DNA of 64,000 nt from Bradyrhizobium sp. MOS002 (GCF_003020115.1 NZ_PYFX01000010.1:1-64000); one strand, 5' to 3'. Positions 24,161 through 34,483 are shown, counted from the first letter of the stretch. Made by a program: numbers and translations. The notes: a model not told the origin generated them from the sequence alone.

Positions 24161-24667
24161 ATGATCCACGTCTGCTCCCTCGCCGCCCTTCCCGAAACCG
24201 TCCGCCTCACCAGGGCCAGCCACGTGCTGACCGTGATGGCCAATGTCGAACAGGTTGCGCGGCCGGTGTCGGTGCTGCCGGCCAACCATCTCAAGGTGTC
24301 GATGGACGACATCACCGAGGAGATGGACGGCTTCGTCGCACCGTCGGAAACGCATATCGAGCAGGTGCTGAACTTCGTGCGCGGTTGGGACCGCGGCGCG
24401 CCGCTGGTGGTGCATTGCTATGCCGGCATCAGCCGCTCCACGGCGAGCGCCTTTGCCGCCGTGTGCGCACTCAACCCGGATCGCGACGAGACCGAGATCG
24501 CAAGGAAGATCCGGGCGGCTTCCCCGATCGCCTCGCCGAACCGCCGCATCGTCGGCCTTGCCGACCGTGCGCTGGGGCGCAACGGCCGCATGCTGCGCGC
24601 ACTCGACGAGATGGGCCCGGGCGCAATGATGGTCGAAGGCCGCCCCTTCGTGATCGAGCTCGAATGA
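24161..24667 (+). CDS. Tyrosine/dual-specificity-type protein phosphatase
   Basis: A 168-aa protein with the P-loop of cysteine-based phosphatases: HCYAGISRSTA, catalytic Cys86 and Arg92 (C-x5-R). The preceding conserved Asp region is MDDITEEMDG (~48-57), which could supply the general acid. No receptor, secretion or regulatory domain is attached. It is annotated in relatives as a tyrosine phosphatase family protein; the target could be a phosphoprotein or a phospholipid/inositol phosphate. It is followed by palindromic repeat B2 and then the NAD regulator gene. Confidence 0.82.
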   Translation: MIHVCSLAALPETVRLTRASHVLTVMANVEQVARPVSVLPANHLKVSMDDITEEMDGFVAPSETHIEQVLNFVRGWDRGAPLVVHCYAGISRSTASAFAAVCALNPDRDETEIARKIRAASPIASPNRRIVGLADRALGRNGRMLRALDEMGPGAMMVEGRPFVIELE

Positions 24668-24693
24668 TCGTTGCGCACCAGATTGCAGGTGTG

Positions 24694-24813
24694 CTCCCTC
24701 TCCCGCTTGCGGGAGAGGGGTGGAGAGAGGGTATCTCCGCATCGGGACAGTCCCCTAGAGGAGAAAACCCTCACCCGGCGCTGCGCGCCGACCTCTCCCG
24801 CAAGCGGGAGAGG
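24694..24813. repeat. Palindromic repeat, family B copy 2
   Basis: CTCCCTCTCCCGCTTGCGGG at the left and CTCTCCCGCAAGCGGGAGAG at the right, with CACCCGGCGCTGCGCGCCGA in the middle. It is intergenic between the phosphatase and nadQ. Confidence 0.8.
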
Positions 24814-24887
24814 TTACAGCGAGCCCGCGGCGAGACCGGCTCAATCAATTGGCATACCTATCTCATCACTCACGCGATCGCCGTCGC

Positions 24888-25856
24888 ATGAGCGACAAGC
24901 TGCTGACGCCGATCGAAATCGGCCTGACTGCCGCGATCGTCGCGATCGAGAATCATGAGCCGCTGATCCTCACCGCGCGCGACAGTGACGGACTGGCCGG
25001 CCTGCCGTTCGGCCCGTTCGATGCGCCGAGCCATCGCACTTTCGAGATCGGCCTGCGGGCCTGGGTCGAGGAACAGACGGGCCTGCGGCTCGGCTATGTC
25101 GAACAGCTCTACACGTTCGGCGATCGCGGCCGGCATGCCGAGGCCGGCGATACCGGCGCGCACATGGTGTCGATCGGCTATCTCGCACTGACGCGCGCCA
25201 TCGGCGGCGAACTGGCAGTCACGAGTGCGAGCTTCGCGCCGTGGTACCGCTTCCTGCCCTGGGAAGACTGGCGTGAGGGGCCGCCCGCGATCATCGCGCG
25301 CGACATCATCCCGGCATTGACCGAGTGGGCCGAAGAGGAGACGCCGGAGACGACGCGCGCATTGCCGCGCAAGGATCGCGTGCGGTTCTATTTCGGTCTG
25401 GACGGCGCGTCCTGGGATGAGGAGCGCGTGCTCGACCGCTACGAGCTCCTGTACGAGGCCGGGCTGGTCGAGGAAGCGCGGCGCGACGGCCGTCCTGCGG
25501 CATTAGCGCGCAAGGCGCTGTCGGCGCTCGGCACATCCATGCGCTTCGACCACCGCCGGATTCTTGCGACAGCGATCGCGCGACTGCGTGCAAAATTGAA
25601 GTATCGTCCTGTGGTCTTTGAACTTTTGCCCGCCGAGTTCACACTTACCGAATTGCAGTATACGGTGGAGGCGATCTCCGGCCGACACCTGCACAAACAA
25701 AATTTCCGCCGCCTGGTCGAAATGGAAGCCCTGGTCGAACCGACCGGGGTGATGTCGACACAGACGGGCGGACGTCCGGCGGCGCTCTACCGCTTCCGTC
25801 GCGACGTGCTCCAGGAGCGGCCCGCGCCGGGCTTGCGCGTACGCTCCCGGCGCTAA
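24888..25856 (+). CDS. nadQ: NAD biosynthesis transcriptional regulator NadQ (Nudix-like + winged HTH)
   Basis: A 322-aa NrtR-like regulator. Residues ~1-150 form a Nudix-fold domain (IEIGLTAAIVAIENHEPLIL, then FEIGLRAWVEEQTGLRLGYVEQLYTFGDRGRH) whose Nudix box is degenerate: RAWVEEQTG keeps only part of the catalytic set, so it should sense rather than hydrolyse an NAD-related ligand. Residues ~235-315 are a winged helix (LPAEFTLTELQYTVEAISGR, FRRLVEMEALVEPTG, GGRPAALYRFRRDV), which is the NrtR/NadQ DNA-binding domain. NadQ represses nadABC in Rhizobiales; a perfect palindrome lies before nadA at 40410. The ATG at 24888 is preferred to the upstream TTG. The symbol rests on recognition of the family. 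Confidence 0.78.
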   Translation: MSDKLLTPIEIGLTAAIVAIENHEPLILTARDSDGLAGLPFGPFDAPSHRTFEIGLRAWVEEQTGLRLGYVEQLYTFGDRGRHAEAGDTGAHMVSIGYLALTRAIGGELAVTSASFAPWYRFLPWEDWREGPPAIIARDIIPALTEWAEEETPETTRALPRKDRVRFYFGLDGASWDEERVLDRYELLYEAGLVEEARRDGRPAALARKALSALGTSMRFDHRRILATAIARLRAKLKYRPVVFELLPAEFTLTELQYTVEAISGRHLHKQNFRRLVEMEALVEPTGVMSTQTGGRPAALYRFRRDVLQERPAPGLRVRSRR

Positions 25857-25905
25857 CCCGAGATATGCGTGATCGGCCCCTGCACGCCGATTGCCTGGAG
25901 GCTTT

Positions 25906-28602
25906 ATGTTCGACGGCCCGTTTGACTTCTTCGCGCTGATCATTGCGATCATCGCTTTCATCATCGCGATCAAGGCCTCCAGCCAGGCGGCTGAGCTGCG
26001 ACGACGGCTGAGCTCGCTCGAAGAGACGTTCCACGCGCAACGGCCCGTGCAGCCGCCGCTGATTCCCGCAGATGTTTGGGCTGACGCGCCCGCGACAACT
26101 TCCGCAGCGCCGCCGCCGCTTGTGCCCGAAGCCGAGGCGTCGCCCCCGCTCGTCACCCAAGACGTTTCACCGCCCCCGCTCGCGGCGAGCACCGAGGCCG
26201 ACGCGCCGCCGCCGCTGCCCGCACCCGCGCCCGGCTTCGAGGAACGGCTCGGCACGCGCTGGGTGGTGTGGATCGGCGGCCTTACGCTCGCGCTCGGCGG
26301 CTTCTTCATGGTGCGCTATTCGATCGAGGCCGGCCTCGTCGGCCCCGGCGTGCGCGTGTTCCTTGGCGGCGTGTTCGCGCTGGCGCTGCTTGGCGCCGGC
26401 GAATGGTCACGGCGCAAGGAGAGCATCTCCAACATCGCCGCGCTGCCGATCGCCAACATTCCCGCGATCCTCACCGCGGCCGGCACGGCGGTGGCGTTTG
26501 CGACCATCTACGCGGCTTACGCGCTCTATGGCTTCCTCGTTCCCGCGACCGCCTTCGTGCTGCTCGGCCTCGTCGCGCTCGGCACGCTGGCCGCGGCGCT
26601 CCTGCACGGGCCCGCGCTCGCGGGCCTCGGCGTGGTCGGCGCCTTCGTGACGCCGATCCTCGTCTCCAGCGACAAGCCGGATTATTGGGCGCTCTACATC
26701 TATCTCGCCATCGTCACCGCCGCGAGCTTCGGCCTTGCCCGCATCCGGCTGTGGCGCTGGCTTGCGGTCACCACGATCGCCTTCGCCGTGCTCTGGATCT
26801 TTCCGGGCCTCGATGCCGGCGACTTGCAGGTCGCGCCGCACGCCTTCCATGTGATCGCAGGCTTCGTTCTTGCCGCTCTTCTCGTCGTCTGCGGCTTCAT
26901 GTTCGGCCCGACGATCGAGGACGGCGAGATCGAGCCGGTCTCGTCTGGCTCGCTCGGCGCCTATCTGTTCGGCGCCATGCTGATCGTGCTGTCGAGCGCA
27001 CATGCGGACCTGGCGCTGATCCCCTTCACGCTGCTGGTCGGCGCGACGCTGCTTGTCGCCTGGCGCGCGCCGGCGGCCACCGGCGCGCTCGGCGCGGCCG
27101 CCGCCACCGTCTTCGTCGTGTTCGCCGAATGGGCGGTGCGCGCCAATCCCGACATGCTGGTGCTGCCGGGCGGCCCCATCGCCGGCATCGCACCGACGGC
27201 GATCGACAGCGCGGTGACGCTGCATCTGGTGATGGCGGCGATGTTCGCCGCCGGCTTCGGCATCGCGGGCTTCCTCGCGCAGGGCCGTTCGAACTCGGCG
27301 ATCATTCCGGTAGTGTGGTCGGTCGCGGGTGTCGCGACGCCGATCGCGATCCTGGTCGCGCTCTATGCACGCATCGCGCATCTCGACCGCTCGATTCCGT
27401 TCGCCATTCTCGCGGTGCTGCTCGCCACCGCCTTTGGCGCTGCCACCGAAGCCCTTGCGCGCCGCGAGACCCGGCCGGGCGCCATGATCTCCACGGCCTT
27501 GTTCGCGACCGGTACGCTCGGTGCGCTGGCGCTGGCGCTGACCTTTGCGCTGGAGAAGGGCTGGCTCACGATCGCACTGGCGCTGATGTCGCTCGGCACC
27601 GCCTGGATCTCGATGCAGCGGCCGATCCCATTCCTGCGCTGGCTGGCCGCGATCTTCGCAGGCCTCGTCACCGCACGTATCGGCTATGATCCGCGCATCG
27701 TCGGCGACGCCGTCGGCACCACGCCGATCTTCAACTGGCTGTTGTGGGGCTACGGCCTGCCGGCGGCATCGTTCTGGGCGGCGAGCCTGTTCCTGCGCCG
27801 CCGCGCCGACGACGCCCCGCTGCGCATGGTCGAGAGCGCCGCGATCCTGTTCACCGCGCTGCTCGCCTTCATGGAGATCCGCCATTTTGCGACCGGCGGC
27901 AACATGACGGACGCACCGTCTCTGCTCGAATGCGCGCTGCAAGTCTGCGTCACGCTCGCCCTGGCGATCGGCCTGGAGCGCCTGCGGCTGCGCAGCCGCA
28001 GCGTCGTGCACAATGTCGGCGCGGTCGTGCTCACGGTGATCGGCGGGCTTGTCAGCGTGTTCGGCCTCTTGATCCTGGAGAACCCGCTGCTGTGGCGCAC
28101 CGATGTCGGCGGCGCCGTGTTCAACCTGCTGCTGCTCGGCTACGCGCTGCCGGCCGTGCTGATGCTGCTGCTGTCCTATGCCGTGGCCGGCGAACGCAGC
28201 AAAGCCTACGCCAACACGATCGCGGGCGGCGCGCTCTTGTTCGCGCTGACCTATGTCACGCTGGAGATCCGCCGCTTCTATCACGGTCCGATCCTCTCCA
28301 GCGGGGCGACGACGGGCGCCGAGCAATACACCTATTCGATCGGTTGGCTCGGCTTCGGCGTGGTGCTGCTCGGCGTCGGCATTCTCGTCAATTCCGAGCG
28401 GGCGCGGCTGGCGTCGGCCGCCGTGATCGCGTTGACGATCCTGAAGGCCTTCGTCATCGACATGTCGACGCTGACGGGCGTCTACCGCGCGCTGTCCTTC
28501 ATGTGCCTCGGCATCGTGCTGGTCGCGATCGGCTGGCTCTACCAGCGTATCCTGTTCCGGCGGCAGGTCGCACCGCCGCCGGCTCCGCAGACGAGCATTT
28601 GA
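25906..28602 (+). CDS. DUF2339 large integral membrane protein
   Basis: An 898-aa inner-membrane protein. An N-terminal span (FFALIIAIIAFIIAIKAS) is followed by a short coiled region, a Pro/Ala-rich linker (~60-105), the conserved entry segment ERLGTRWVVWIGGLTLALGGFFMVRYSIE, and then a long series of hydrophobic helices to the C-terminus (more than twenty by eye). These features are those of the DUF2339 family, whose function is unknown; a flippase or transport role is often guessed for such multi-span proteins. The ATG at 25906 has a perfect GGAGG five bases upstream. The convergent chemoreceptor gene ends four bases after this stop. Confidence 0.88.
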   Translation: MFDGPFDFFALIIAIIAFIIAIKASSQAAELRRRLSSLEETFHAQRPVQPPLIPADVWADAPATTSAAPPPLVPEAEASPPLVTQDVSPPPLAASTEADAPPPLPAPAPGFEERLGTRWVVWIGGLTLALGGFFMVRYSIEAGLVGPGVRVFLGGVFALALLGAGEWSRRKESISNIAALPIANIPAILTAAGTAVAFATIYAAYALYGFLVPATAFVLLGLVALGTLAAALLHGPALAGLGVVGAFVTPILVSSDKPDYWALYIYLAIVTAASFGLARIRLWRWLAVTTIAFAVLWIFPGLDAGDLQVAPHAFHVIAGFVLAALLVVCGFMFGPTIEDGEIEPVSSGSLGAYLFGAMLIVLSSAHADLALIPFTLLVGATLLVAWRAPAATGALGAAAATVFVVFAEWAVRANPDMLVLPGGPIAGIAPTAIDSAVTLHLVMAAMFAAGFGIAGFLAQGRSNSAIIPVVWSVAGVATPIAILVALYARIAHLDRSIPFAILAVLLATAFGAATEALARRETRPGAMISTALFATGTLGALALALTFALEKGWLTIALALMSLGTAWISMQRPIPFLRWLAAIFAGLVTARIGYDPRIVGDAVGTTPIFNWLLWGYGLPAASFWAASLFLRRRADDAPLRMVESAAILFTALLAFMEIRHFATGGNMTDAPSLLECALQVCVTLALAIGLERLRLRSRSVVHNVGAVVLTVIGGLVSVFGLLILENPLLWRTDVGGAVFNLLLLGYALPAVLMLLLSYAVAGERSKAYANTIAGGALLFALTYVTLEIRRFYHGPILSSGATTGAEQYTYSIGWLGFGVVLLGVGILVNSERARLASAAVIALTILKAFVIDMSTLTGVYRALSFMCLGIVLVAIGWLYQRILFRRQVAPPPAPQTSI

Positions 28603-28605
28603 GGC

Positions 28606-30294
28606 TCAGGCCGCGCGAACCGATTCCAGGAATTGCGCGACCTCGACCTTGAGACGTGTGCTGTCGGTCGCAAGCGATTTCGCCGCCGACAGCACCTCGG
28701 TCGAAGCCTCGCCGGTCTCGATCGCACCGCGCTGCACGTCGGTGATGTTCGACGAGACCTCCTGCGTGCCGACCGAGGCCTGCTGCACGTTACGCGAGAT
28801 TTCCTGCGTGGCCGCGCCCTGCTCCTCGACGGCGGCGGCGATGGCCGCAGCCACCTCGGACAGCCGCTCGATGGTGCCACCGATTTCCTGGATGGCACTG
28901 ACCGATTCCTGCGTCGCCGCCTGGATGCCCGCGACCTGCGCCCCGATCTCACCGGTCGCTTTCGCAGTCTGTTCGGCCAGGGCCTTGACCTCGGAGGCGA
29001 CGACCGCGAAGCCGCGGCCCGCTTCGCCGGCACGCGCGGCTTCGATGGTCGCGTTCAGCGCCAGCAGATTGGTCTGGCCCGCGATGGTGTTGATGAGCTC
29101 GACGACGTCGCCGATGCGGGACGCCGCCTGCGACAGCGCATTGACGCGGTCGTTGGTCCGCGTCGCCTGCTCGACGGCCTCCGCGGCCATTCGCGCCGAG
29201 TCCTGCACGCGGCGGCTGATCTCGGTGATGGAGGACGACAGCTCCTCCGAAGCGGATGCCACCGCCTGGACGTTGGTCGAGGCTTCCTCGGAGGCGGCTG
29301 CGACGACGGTCGCGAGTTCCTGTCCGCGCTGCGCGGTGTTGGTCAGCGTCGAGGCGGAGGCCTCGAGCTCGGTCGAGGCCGAGGACACGGTCCCGACGAC
29401 CTCGCCGATCATGGCTTCGAATTTGCGGGTGATGGCATCGACGCGGCGGCCGCGTTCGATCTTGGCTTCGGCGTCGCGCGCAGCCTCCTCGTCGGCGGCC
29501 TTCTTGGCGATCAGCGCCTCCTTGAAGATCTGCAGCGCATCTGCCATCGAGCCGATCTCGGTTTTCTCGCCGCGATGCGGCACCTCAGCCGAAAGGTCGC
29601 CCTCGCCGAGCGACTGCATCGGGCGGATGATTGAGGCAATGCCACGGGAAACGTCGCGCACGAGATAATAGGCGGCGCCGATCGCGATCACGACCGAGAG
29701 CACGATGATGCCGACCAGCACGCGGAAGATCATGGCGTAGCTGTCGGCGGCCTGCTTCGTCTCAAGCTCGGCGCCCCGATTGTTGAGCTCGATGCCCCTC
29801 TGGAGCAGGGGATCGGCGGCCTGGGCCATTTTCGCGACCTTGGTCTGCAGCAGCTCGTTGGCATCGGCCGGGAAACGTCCGACGCCCTTGCGCGACAACG
29901 CCATCACGTCCTGCACGCCATTCAGATACTCGGCCCACGCCGTGCTCCATTGCGCGTAGAGCGAGCGCTCCTCGGCGCTGGTGATCAGCGGCTCATAGAC
30001 CTTGCGCGTCTGGTCGATACGCGCCCGCAGCGAGGCGAGGCGCTTCTCGGCGGCGTCCTTGCCCTCGACGGTATCCTGCATCAGATGCAGGCGCAGCGCG
30101 ACGCGGAGCTCGTTGATGTCGGCGCGAAGCGAGCCGAGCGCGCGCACGCTGGGCAGCCAGCTCTCCGCGATCTCGACCGTATGGGAATTGATGTTCTGCA
30201 TGGTGCCGATCGCCGTCACGCCGACACCGGCAAGCGAAAGAACGAGGACCGACAGCACGGCCAGAAGCTTGAAGACGATGGACAATTTCGACAT
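28606..30294 (-). CDS. Methyl-accepting chemotaxis protein 1 of 4 (4HB sensor)
   Basis: A 562-aa chemoreceptor. N-terminal membrane span ~8-32, periplasmic four-helix-bundle sensor ~33-185, second span ~186-210 (FRVLVGIIVLSVVIAIGAAYYLV), HAMP ~211-265 (IIRPMQSLGEGDLSAEVPHRGEKTEIG split over the linker), and a cytoplasmic signalling hairpin ending ESVRAA. The tip motif NLLALNATIEAARAGEAGRGFAVVA binds CheA/CheW. No C-terminal CheR-binding pentapeptide is visible. The ATG at 30294 is one codon inside a GTG alternative. First in a row of four receptors on this strand, each with its own intergenic region. The ligand is unknown. Confidence 0.92.
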   Translation of the reverse strand: MSKLSIVFKLLAVLSVLVLSLAGVGVTAIGTMQNINSHTVEIAESWLPSVRALGSLRADINELRVALRLHLMQDTVEGKDAAEKRLASLRARIDQTRKVYEPLITSAEERSLYAQWSTAWAEYLNGVQDVMALSRKGVGRFPADANELLQTKVAKMAQAADPLLQRGIELNNRGAELETKQAADSYAMIFRVLVGIIVLSVVIAIGAAYYLVRDVSRGIASIIRPMQSLGEGDLSAEVPHRGEKTEIGSMADALQIFKEALIAKKAADEEAARDAEAKIERGRRVDAITRKFEAMIGEVVGTVSSASTELEASASTLTNTAQRGQELATVVAAASEEASTNVQAVASASEELSSSITEISRRVQDSARMAAEAVEQATRTNDRVNALSQAASRIGDVVELINTIAGQTNLLALNATIEAARAGEAGRGFAVVASEVKALAEQTAKATGEIGAQVAGIQAATQESVSAIQEIGGTIERLSEVAAAIAAAVEEQGAATQEISRNVQQASVGTQEVSSNITDVQRGAIETGEASTEVLSAAKSLATDSTRLKVEVAQFLESVRAA

Positions 30295-30579
30295 CACGAC
30301 AAATCCCGATGTTACCTGGCAACGCGCAAATCACCTGCGCCGCAAATCGCCATGACGATGGCGAGACGGAGGTCAATTCAACAATGCTGGCTGGTTCTTA
30401 TCCCGTGAGATTGCGCCCATAGTTGCAAACAGGCGTTAACGCCAACCTACGTAAAACTACGGGACAACCCCGGCCGTCCTTATTTTCTCTGCAACCGTCT
30501 GTTGCAACTGCCCAGCCACCTCATGCTGCGACGCGAACGTGCCCGCTTGCGCTGCAACATGCGAGCGAGGCGGCGGCTG

Positions 30580-32550
30580 TCACGCCGCCCGCACCGACTC
30601 CAGGAAGCGCGCGACCTCGCTCTTCAGCCTGTTGCTCTCCTGCGAAAGCGATTGCGCTGCCGAATGCACCTGCGCCGAGGCAGCCCCGGTTTCGCCTGCG
30701 CCGCGCTGGACGTCGCCGATATTCGCGGAGACTTCGGATGTGCCTTGCGCAGCGTGCTGGATGTTGCGGGAGATCTCCTGCGTGGCGGCGCCCTGCTCCT
30801 CGACCGCGGCGGCAATGGCGGACGATATCTCCGACATCCGCGCGATGGTGTCGCCGATCTCCTTGATCGCACCGACTGAGTCTTGCGTCGCGGTCTGGAT
30901 CGCACCGATGTGCTGGCTGATCTCGCCGGTGGCTTTCGCGGTCTGCTCGGCAAGCGCCTTCACTTCCGTCGCGACCACGGCAAAGCCCTTGCCGGCCTCG
31001 CCCGCCCGTGCCGCCTCGATCGTCGCGTTGAGCGCCAGCAGATTGGTCTGGCTCGCGATGGTGTTGATCAGCTCGACCACGTCGCCAATGCGGGAAGCGG
31101 CCTTGGTCAGCTCGGCGACGCGCCCATTGGTGCGCTCGGCCTGCTGGACTGCGACATCGGCGACGCGCGCCGATTCCTGCACCTGACGACTGATCTCCGA
31201 GATCGAGGAGGTCATTTCCTCGCTCGCCGAAGACACCGACTGCACGTTCGCGGAGGCCTCTTCGGACGCGGCCGCCACGACGGTGGCAAGCCCGTTGCCG
31301 CGCTCGGCGGCCTGCGTCAGCGTGTTCGAAGATGCCTCGAGCTCGGTTGCCGCCGACGACACAGTCTCGATGATCTCGCCGACCGCGCCTTCGAAATTAT
31401 CGGCGAGCCGGTGCATGTCGACCTTGCGCTGCTGGCGCCCGCGCGCCTCAGCTTCGATCTGCTCGGTGCGCAGCCGCTCGGCCTCCGCCATGTTGGTCCT
31501 GAACACCTCGACGGCACCGGCCATCTCGCCGATCTCGTCCCTGCGCCCGATGCCGGGAACGGAAATCGAAAGCTCGCCGCGCGCAAGCCGCGTCATCGCA
31601 CCGACCATGCCGGCAAGCGCCTTTGAGATCGAACGCCCCAGAAGGAAGCCGACCGCGGCGAGCACGACGACGGCAATGGCGAAGGCGACCATCATCCACA
31701 TGCGAACGGCATCGCGGGTAGCAGCTTCCGCAACGTCGGCCTGCTTGTACAGGCCTTCGACTGTATTGCGCACCTCGACCATACCCGGCTCGAGTTCGCG
31801 GAAGGTCTTCATCATGCTGGCGTCAAGGGCTGCACTCTGCTGTGCAGTCTCGGCCCACGCTGCGAACTCGGACTGGTATTTCTGCAGCTTGGCCGTGATG
31901 TCGTTCATCACCGCTGCAGGGACTGCGACGACCTCTATCGCCTTGGAGAATTCGCCTGCGGCCTTCTTCATCTCGGCAATGTATTTTGGGTCGCGCCGCA
32001 GCATGAAGTCCTTCTCGTGCCGGCGCATCATCAGCATCCAGCTCGTGGTCCTGGGATCGTCGATCTCCTTAAGCTTGGCTTCGATGTCGTGCACCGCTGC
32101 GCGGAGTGAGCCGGACAGGCCCAGCGCCTCGTTCAGGCCGAGCCGGGTCTCCGCGGCCACCAATTTGCCGAAGTCCGACGCGTATCGCTTGAAGCCCTCC
32201 TGGGCCTGCTTCATCCGATCGGACAGCGCGCCCATGCCGCCGGCCGCCATCAGCCGCTCGACTTCGTCGAAATCGCGATTGATTGGGCCGATCAGCTCGG
32301 CATGCGCCTTGGCGTAGCTTTCGTTGCGGCGCTGCTGAAAGTTCTTCTCGTTGCGGCGGGCCTCCAGCATCTCGATCGAGAGCTGCTTGTCGAGGTCGGC
32401 GATCGCACGAGCGCGGTTGGCGACAGCGCGGGAGGCGTCCTGAGAGAGGCTGCCGATCTGGTAGATCGCGCCGAATGCGACGAGACCGACGAGACCGAAA
32501 AGCCCGATCGCCATGACCTTGTGAGTGAGACGGATGGAAAGGCCGCTCAT
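30580..32550 (-). CDS. Methyl-accepting chemotaxis protein 2 of 4 (HBM-type sensor)
   Basis: A 656-aa chemoreceptor with a larger ectodomain (~35-285). Two RR-x-EK-type elements, RRNEKNFQQRR and RRHEKDFMLRRDPKY, are placed one in each half, which is the pattern of the helical bimodular (HBM) sensor domain that in McpS binds TCA intermediates and acetate. Membrane spans lie at ~12-32 and ~287-310, HAMP follows (MTRLARGELSISVPGIGRRDEIGEM), then the signalling domain with NLLALNATIEAARAGEAGKGFAVVA and a C-terminal ESVRAA. GGAG lies before the ATG. An organic acid ligand is a reasonable inference from the HBM fold only. Confidence 0.9.
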   Translation of the reverse strand: MSGLSIRLTHKVMAIGLFGLVGLVAFGAIYQIGSLSQDASRAVANRARAIADLDKQLSIEMLEARRNEKNFQQRRNESYAKAHAELIGPINRDFDEVERLMAAGGMGALSDRMKQAQEGFKRYASDFGKLVAAETRLGLNEALGLSGSLRAAVHDIEAKLKEIDDPRTTSWMLMMRRHEKDFMLRRDPKYIAEMKKAAGEFSKAIEVVAVPAAVMNDITAKLQKYQSEFAAWAETAQQSAALDASMMKTFRELEPGMVEVRNTVEGLYKQADVAEAATRDAVRMWMMVAFAIAVVVLAAVGFLLGRSISKALAGMVGAMTRLARGELSISVPGIGRRDEIGEMAGAVEVFRTNMAEAERLRTEQIEAEARGRQQRKVDMHRLADNFEGAVGEIIETVSSAATELEASSNTLTQAAERGNGLATVVAAASEEASANVQSVSSASEEMTSSISEISRQVQESARVADVAVQQAERTNGRVAELTKAASRIGDVVELINTIASQTNLLALNATIEAARAGEAGKGFAVVATEVKALAEQTAKATGEISQHIGAIQTATQDSVGAIKEIGDTIARMSEISSAIAAAVEEQGAATQEISRNIQHAAQGTSEVSANIGDVQRGAGETGAASAQVHSAAQSLSQESNRLKSEVARFLESVRAA

Positions 32551-32740
32551 GAGTGTGCTCCAATACGTCGATACGCAATACGGGAGGGCGACTCAGCGCC
32601 CGGAATATTGCGGGGATCATGACTGCATCGGTTTTCCGGAAGGTTAACCCTGCGCGGTCTTCGTCGCGGCGCCGCAATATGCGCGCGCGCAAACGCCGCG
32701 CTTCTACGCGCAGCGGTTGCAGTTCTCTCAAGAAATGCCG

Positions 32741-34483
32741 TCAGGCGGCGCGCACGGTGACGAGGAACTTGCCGACCTCGAGCTTGAGGCGGTTGCTGTC
32801 GCCGGACAGCGACTGCGCGGCCGCTAGCACCTGCGACGATGCTGAGCCGGTTTCGCCCGCGCCGCGCTGCACGTCGGTGATGTTGGCCGAGACCTGATGG
32901 GTGCCTTCGGCCGCTTGCTGCACGTTGCGGGAAATCTCCTGCGTCGCCGCGCCCTGCTCCTCCACGGCCGCCGCGATCGTGGACGATATCTCGGACAGCT
33001 TTTCAATGGTGTTGCTGATGGCGCTGATGGCAGTGACCGAGTCCTGCGTCGCCGCCTGGATGCCGGAAATCTGCTGGCCGATTTCGCCGGTCGCCTTCGC
33101 GGTCTGCTCGGCCAGCGCCTTGACCTCGGAAGCCACGACGGCAAAGCCGCGCCCGGCCTCGCCGGCGCGCGCTGCCTCGATGGTGGCGTTGAGCGCCAGC
33201 AGATTGGTCTGGCCGGCGATGGTGTTGATCAACTCGACCACATCGCCAATGCGAGCCGCCGCCTTGGACAATTCGCCGACACGGTCGGTCGTGGTGCGGG
33301 CCTGGGTTACCGCCTCGCTTGCCACACGCGCGGATTCCTGCACCTGCCGGCTAATCTCGGTGATCGAGGACGACAGCTCTTCGGTCGCGGAGGCCACCGA
33401 CTGCACGTTGGTCGAGGCTTCCTCCGAGGCTGCTGCAACCACGGTCGTGAGCCGTTGCGTGCGCTCGGCGGTCGAGGTCAGCGTCGTGGCCGACGCTTCG
33501 AGCTCGGTCGAGGCCGACGACACCGTGCCGACGATCTCGCCGACGGCGCCTTCGAAACTGTCGGCAAGCATGCGCATATCGGCCTTGCGCTGCTCGGCCG
33601 CCACCTGGTCCTGCCGCATCTTGGCTTCCGCCTCCTCGCGCGCCTTCTGCTCCGACACGACCTTGAACTTCTCGACAGCACCGGCAACACCGCCGACCTC
33701 GTCCTTGCGGCCGAGGCCCGGCAGCACCACGGTGAAGTCGCCGCCGGCGAGCTTCTCCATCGCGGCAGTCAGGGCGCGCATCGGACGGGCAATGCTGAAG
33801 ATCGAGAAGACGCAGGCGCCGATCAGGACGAGCGCGACCAGCACGCCTGCGATCAATGACGTCCGCGCAACGGACGCAGCCTCCGCTTCCGCCGCCGTCC
33901 GCGCCTCCGCACTCCTATGCTTGGCGAAGTTCGTGATTTCGTCGGCGAGCTCCGATATTTCCGCGTTAATCGGCGCCAGCGTCTCCTTGCGGATGCGGTC
34001 GATCTCAGCGGTCAGCTTTGCCAATTGCGTCGCCGCTTCGCCGTCCTTCTTCGCCTCGAGCGCGAGCTCCTGTTTGCGGATCGCCTCGATCTGCTGCTCG
34101 CCCTTCTGGAAATTGCCGATCAACACGGTCAGGCGGTCGATCCGCTTGCGGTTCTCAGGCGATTGCGAGAGCCTTGCCATTTCACCGGAGAACTTCAGGG
34201 CCGACGTCTGCCGGTCATTGAAAAAGCTAGCGGCCTTCTGCATCTCGGTCGGTGAGCTCGACGTCAGGATGTCGCGAATGCCGATTTGCATCCCTCGCAC
34301 CGACGACTTCGCTTCCGCGGCGTTTAATGCAATCGCCTGCTGTCCCGATGCGCCATCGCCGAGCTTCTGGACTTCGGCGCCTCCGCTGATCTGGAGGAAG
34401 ATCATCAGCGCGACGAGCGCGAGGGTCAGCGCCGAGGTGACGGCGAGCTTGGTGCCAATTCGCAGGTTCTGAATGAACATCAT
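32741..34483 (-). CDS. Methyl-accepting chemotaxis protein 3 of 4
   Basis: A 580-aa chemoreceptor: span ~8-32 (LAVTSALTLALVALMIFLQI), helical ectodomain ~33-190 rich in Lys/Glu, second span ~195-218 (LIAGVLVALVLIGACVFSI), HAMP (IARPMRALTAAMEKLAGGDFT), and a standard signalling domain. From SEEASTNVQS to the C-terminus (~230 residues) it differs from receptor 4 at only two positions, while the sensor parts are clearly different. The ATG at 34483 (second ATG directly after) is preferred over an upstream start because a GGGGATAT stretch precedes it. C-terminus FLVTVRAA. Confidence 0.92.
   Translation of the reverse strand: MMFIQNLRIGTKLAVTSALTLALVALMIFLQISGGAEVQKLGDGASGQQAIALNAAEAKSSVRGMQIGIRDILTSSSPTEMQKAASFFNDRQTSALKFSGEMARLSQSPENRKRIDRLTVLIGNFQKGEQQIEAIRKQELALEAKKDGEAATQLAKLTAEIDRIRKETLAPINAEISELADEITNFAKHRSAEARTAAEAEAASVARTSLIAGVLVALVLIGACVFSIFSIARPMRALTAAMEKLAGGDFTVVLPGLGRKDEVGGVAGAVEKFKVVSEQKAREEAEAKMRQDQVAAEQRKADMRMLADSFEGAVGEIVGTVSSASTELEASATTLTSTAERTQRLTTVVAAASEEASTNVQSVASATEELSSSITEISRQVQESARVASEAVTQARTTTDRVGELSKAAARIGDVVELINTIAGQTNLLALNATIEAARAGEAGRGFAVVASEVKALAEQTAKATGEIGQQISGIQAATQDSVTAISAISNTIEKLSEISSTIAAAVEEQGAATQEISRNVQQAAEGTHQVSANITDVQRGAGETGSASSQVLAAAQSLSGDSNRLKLEVGKFLVTVRAA

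Noticed and set aside
26407..28326. 639-codon minus-strand open frame
   Set aside because: Antisense shadow of the DUF2339 gene, extremely Arg/Gln/Asp-rich.
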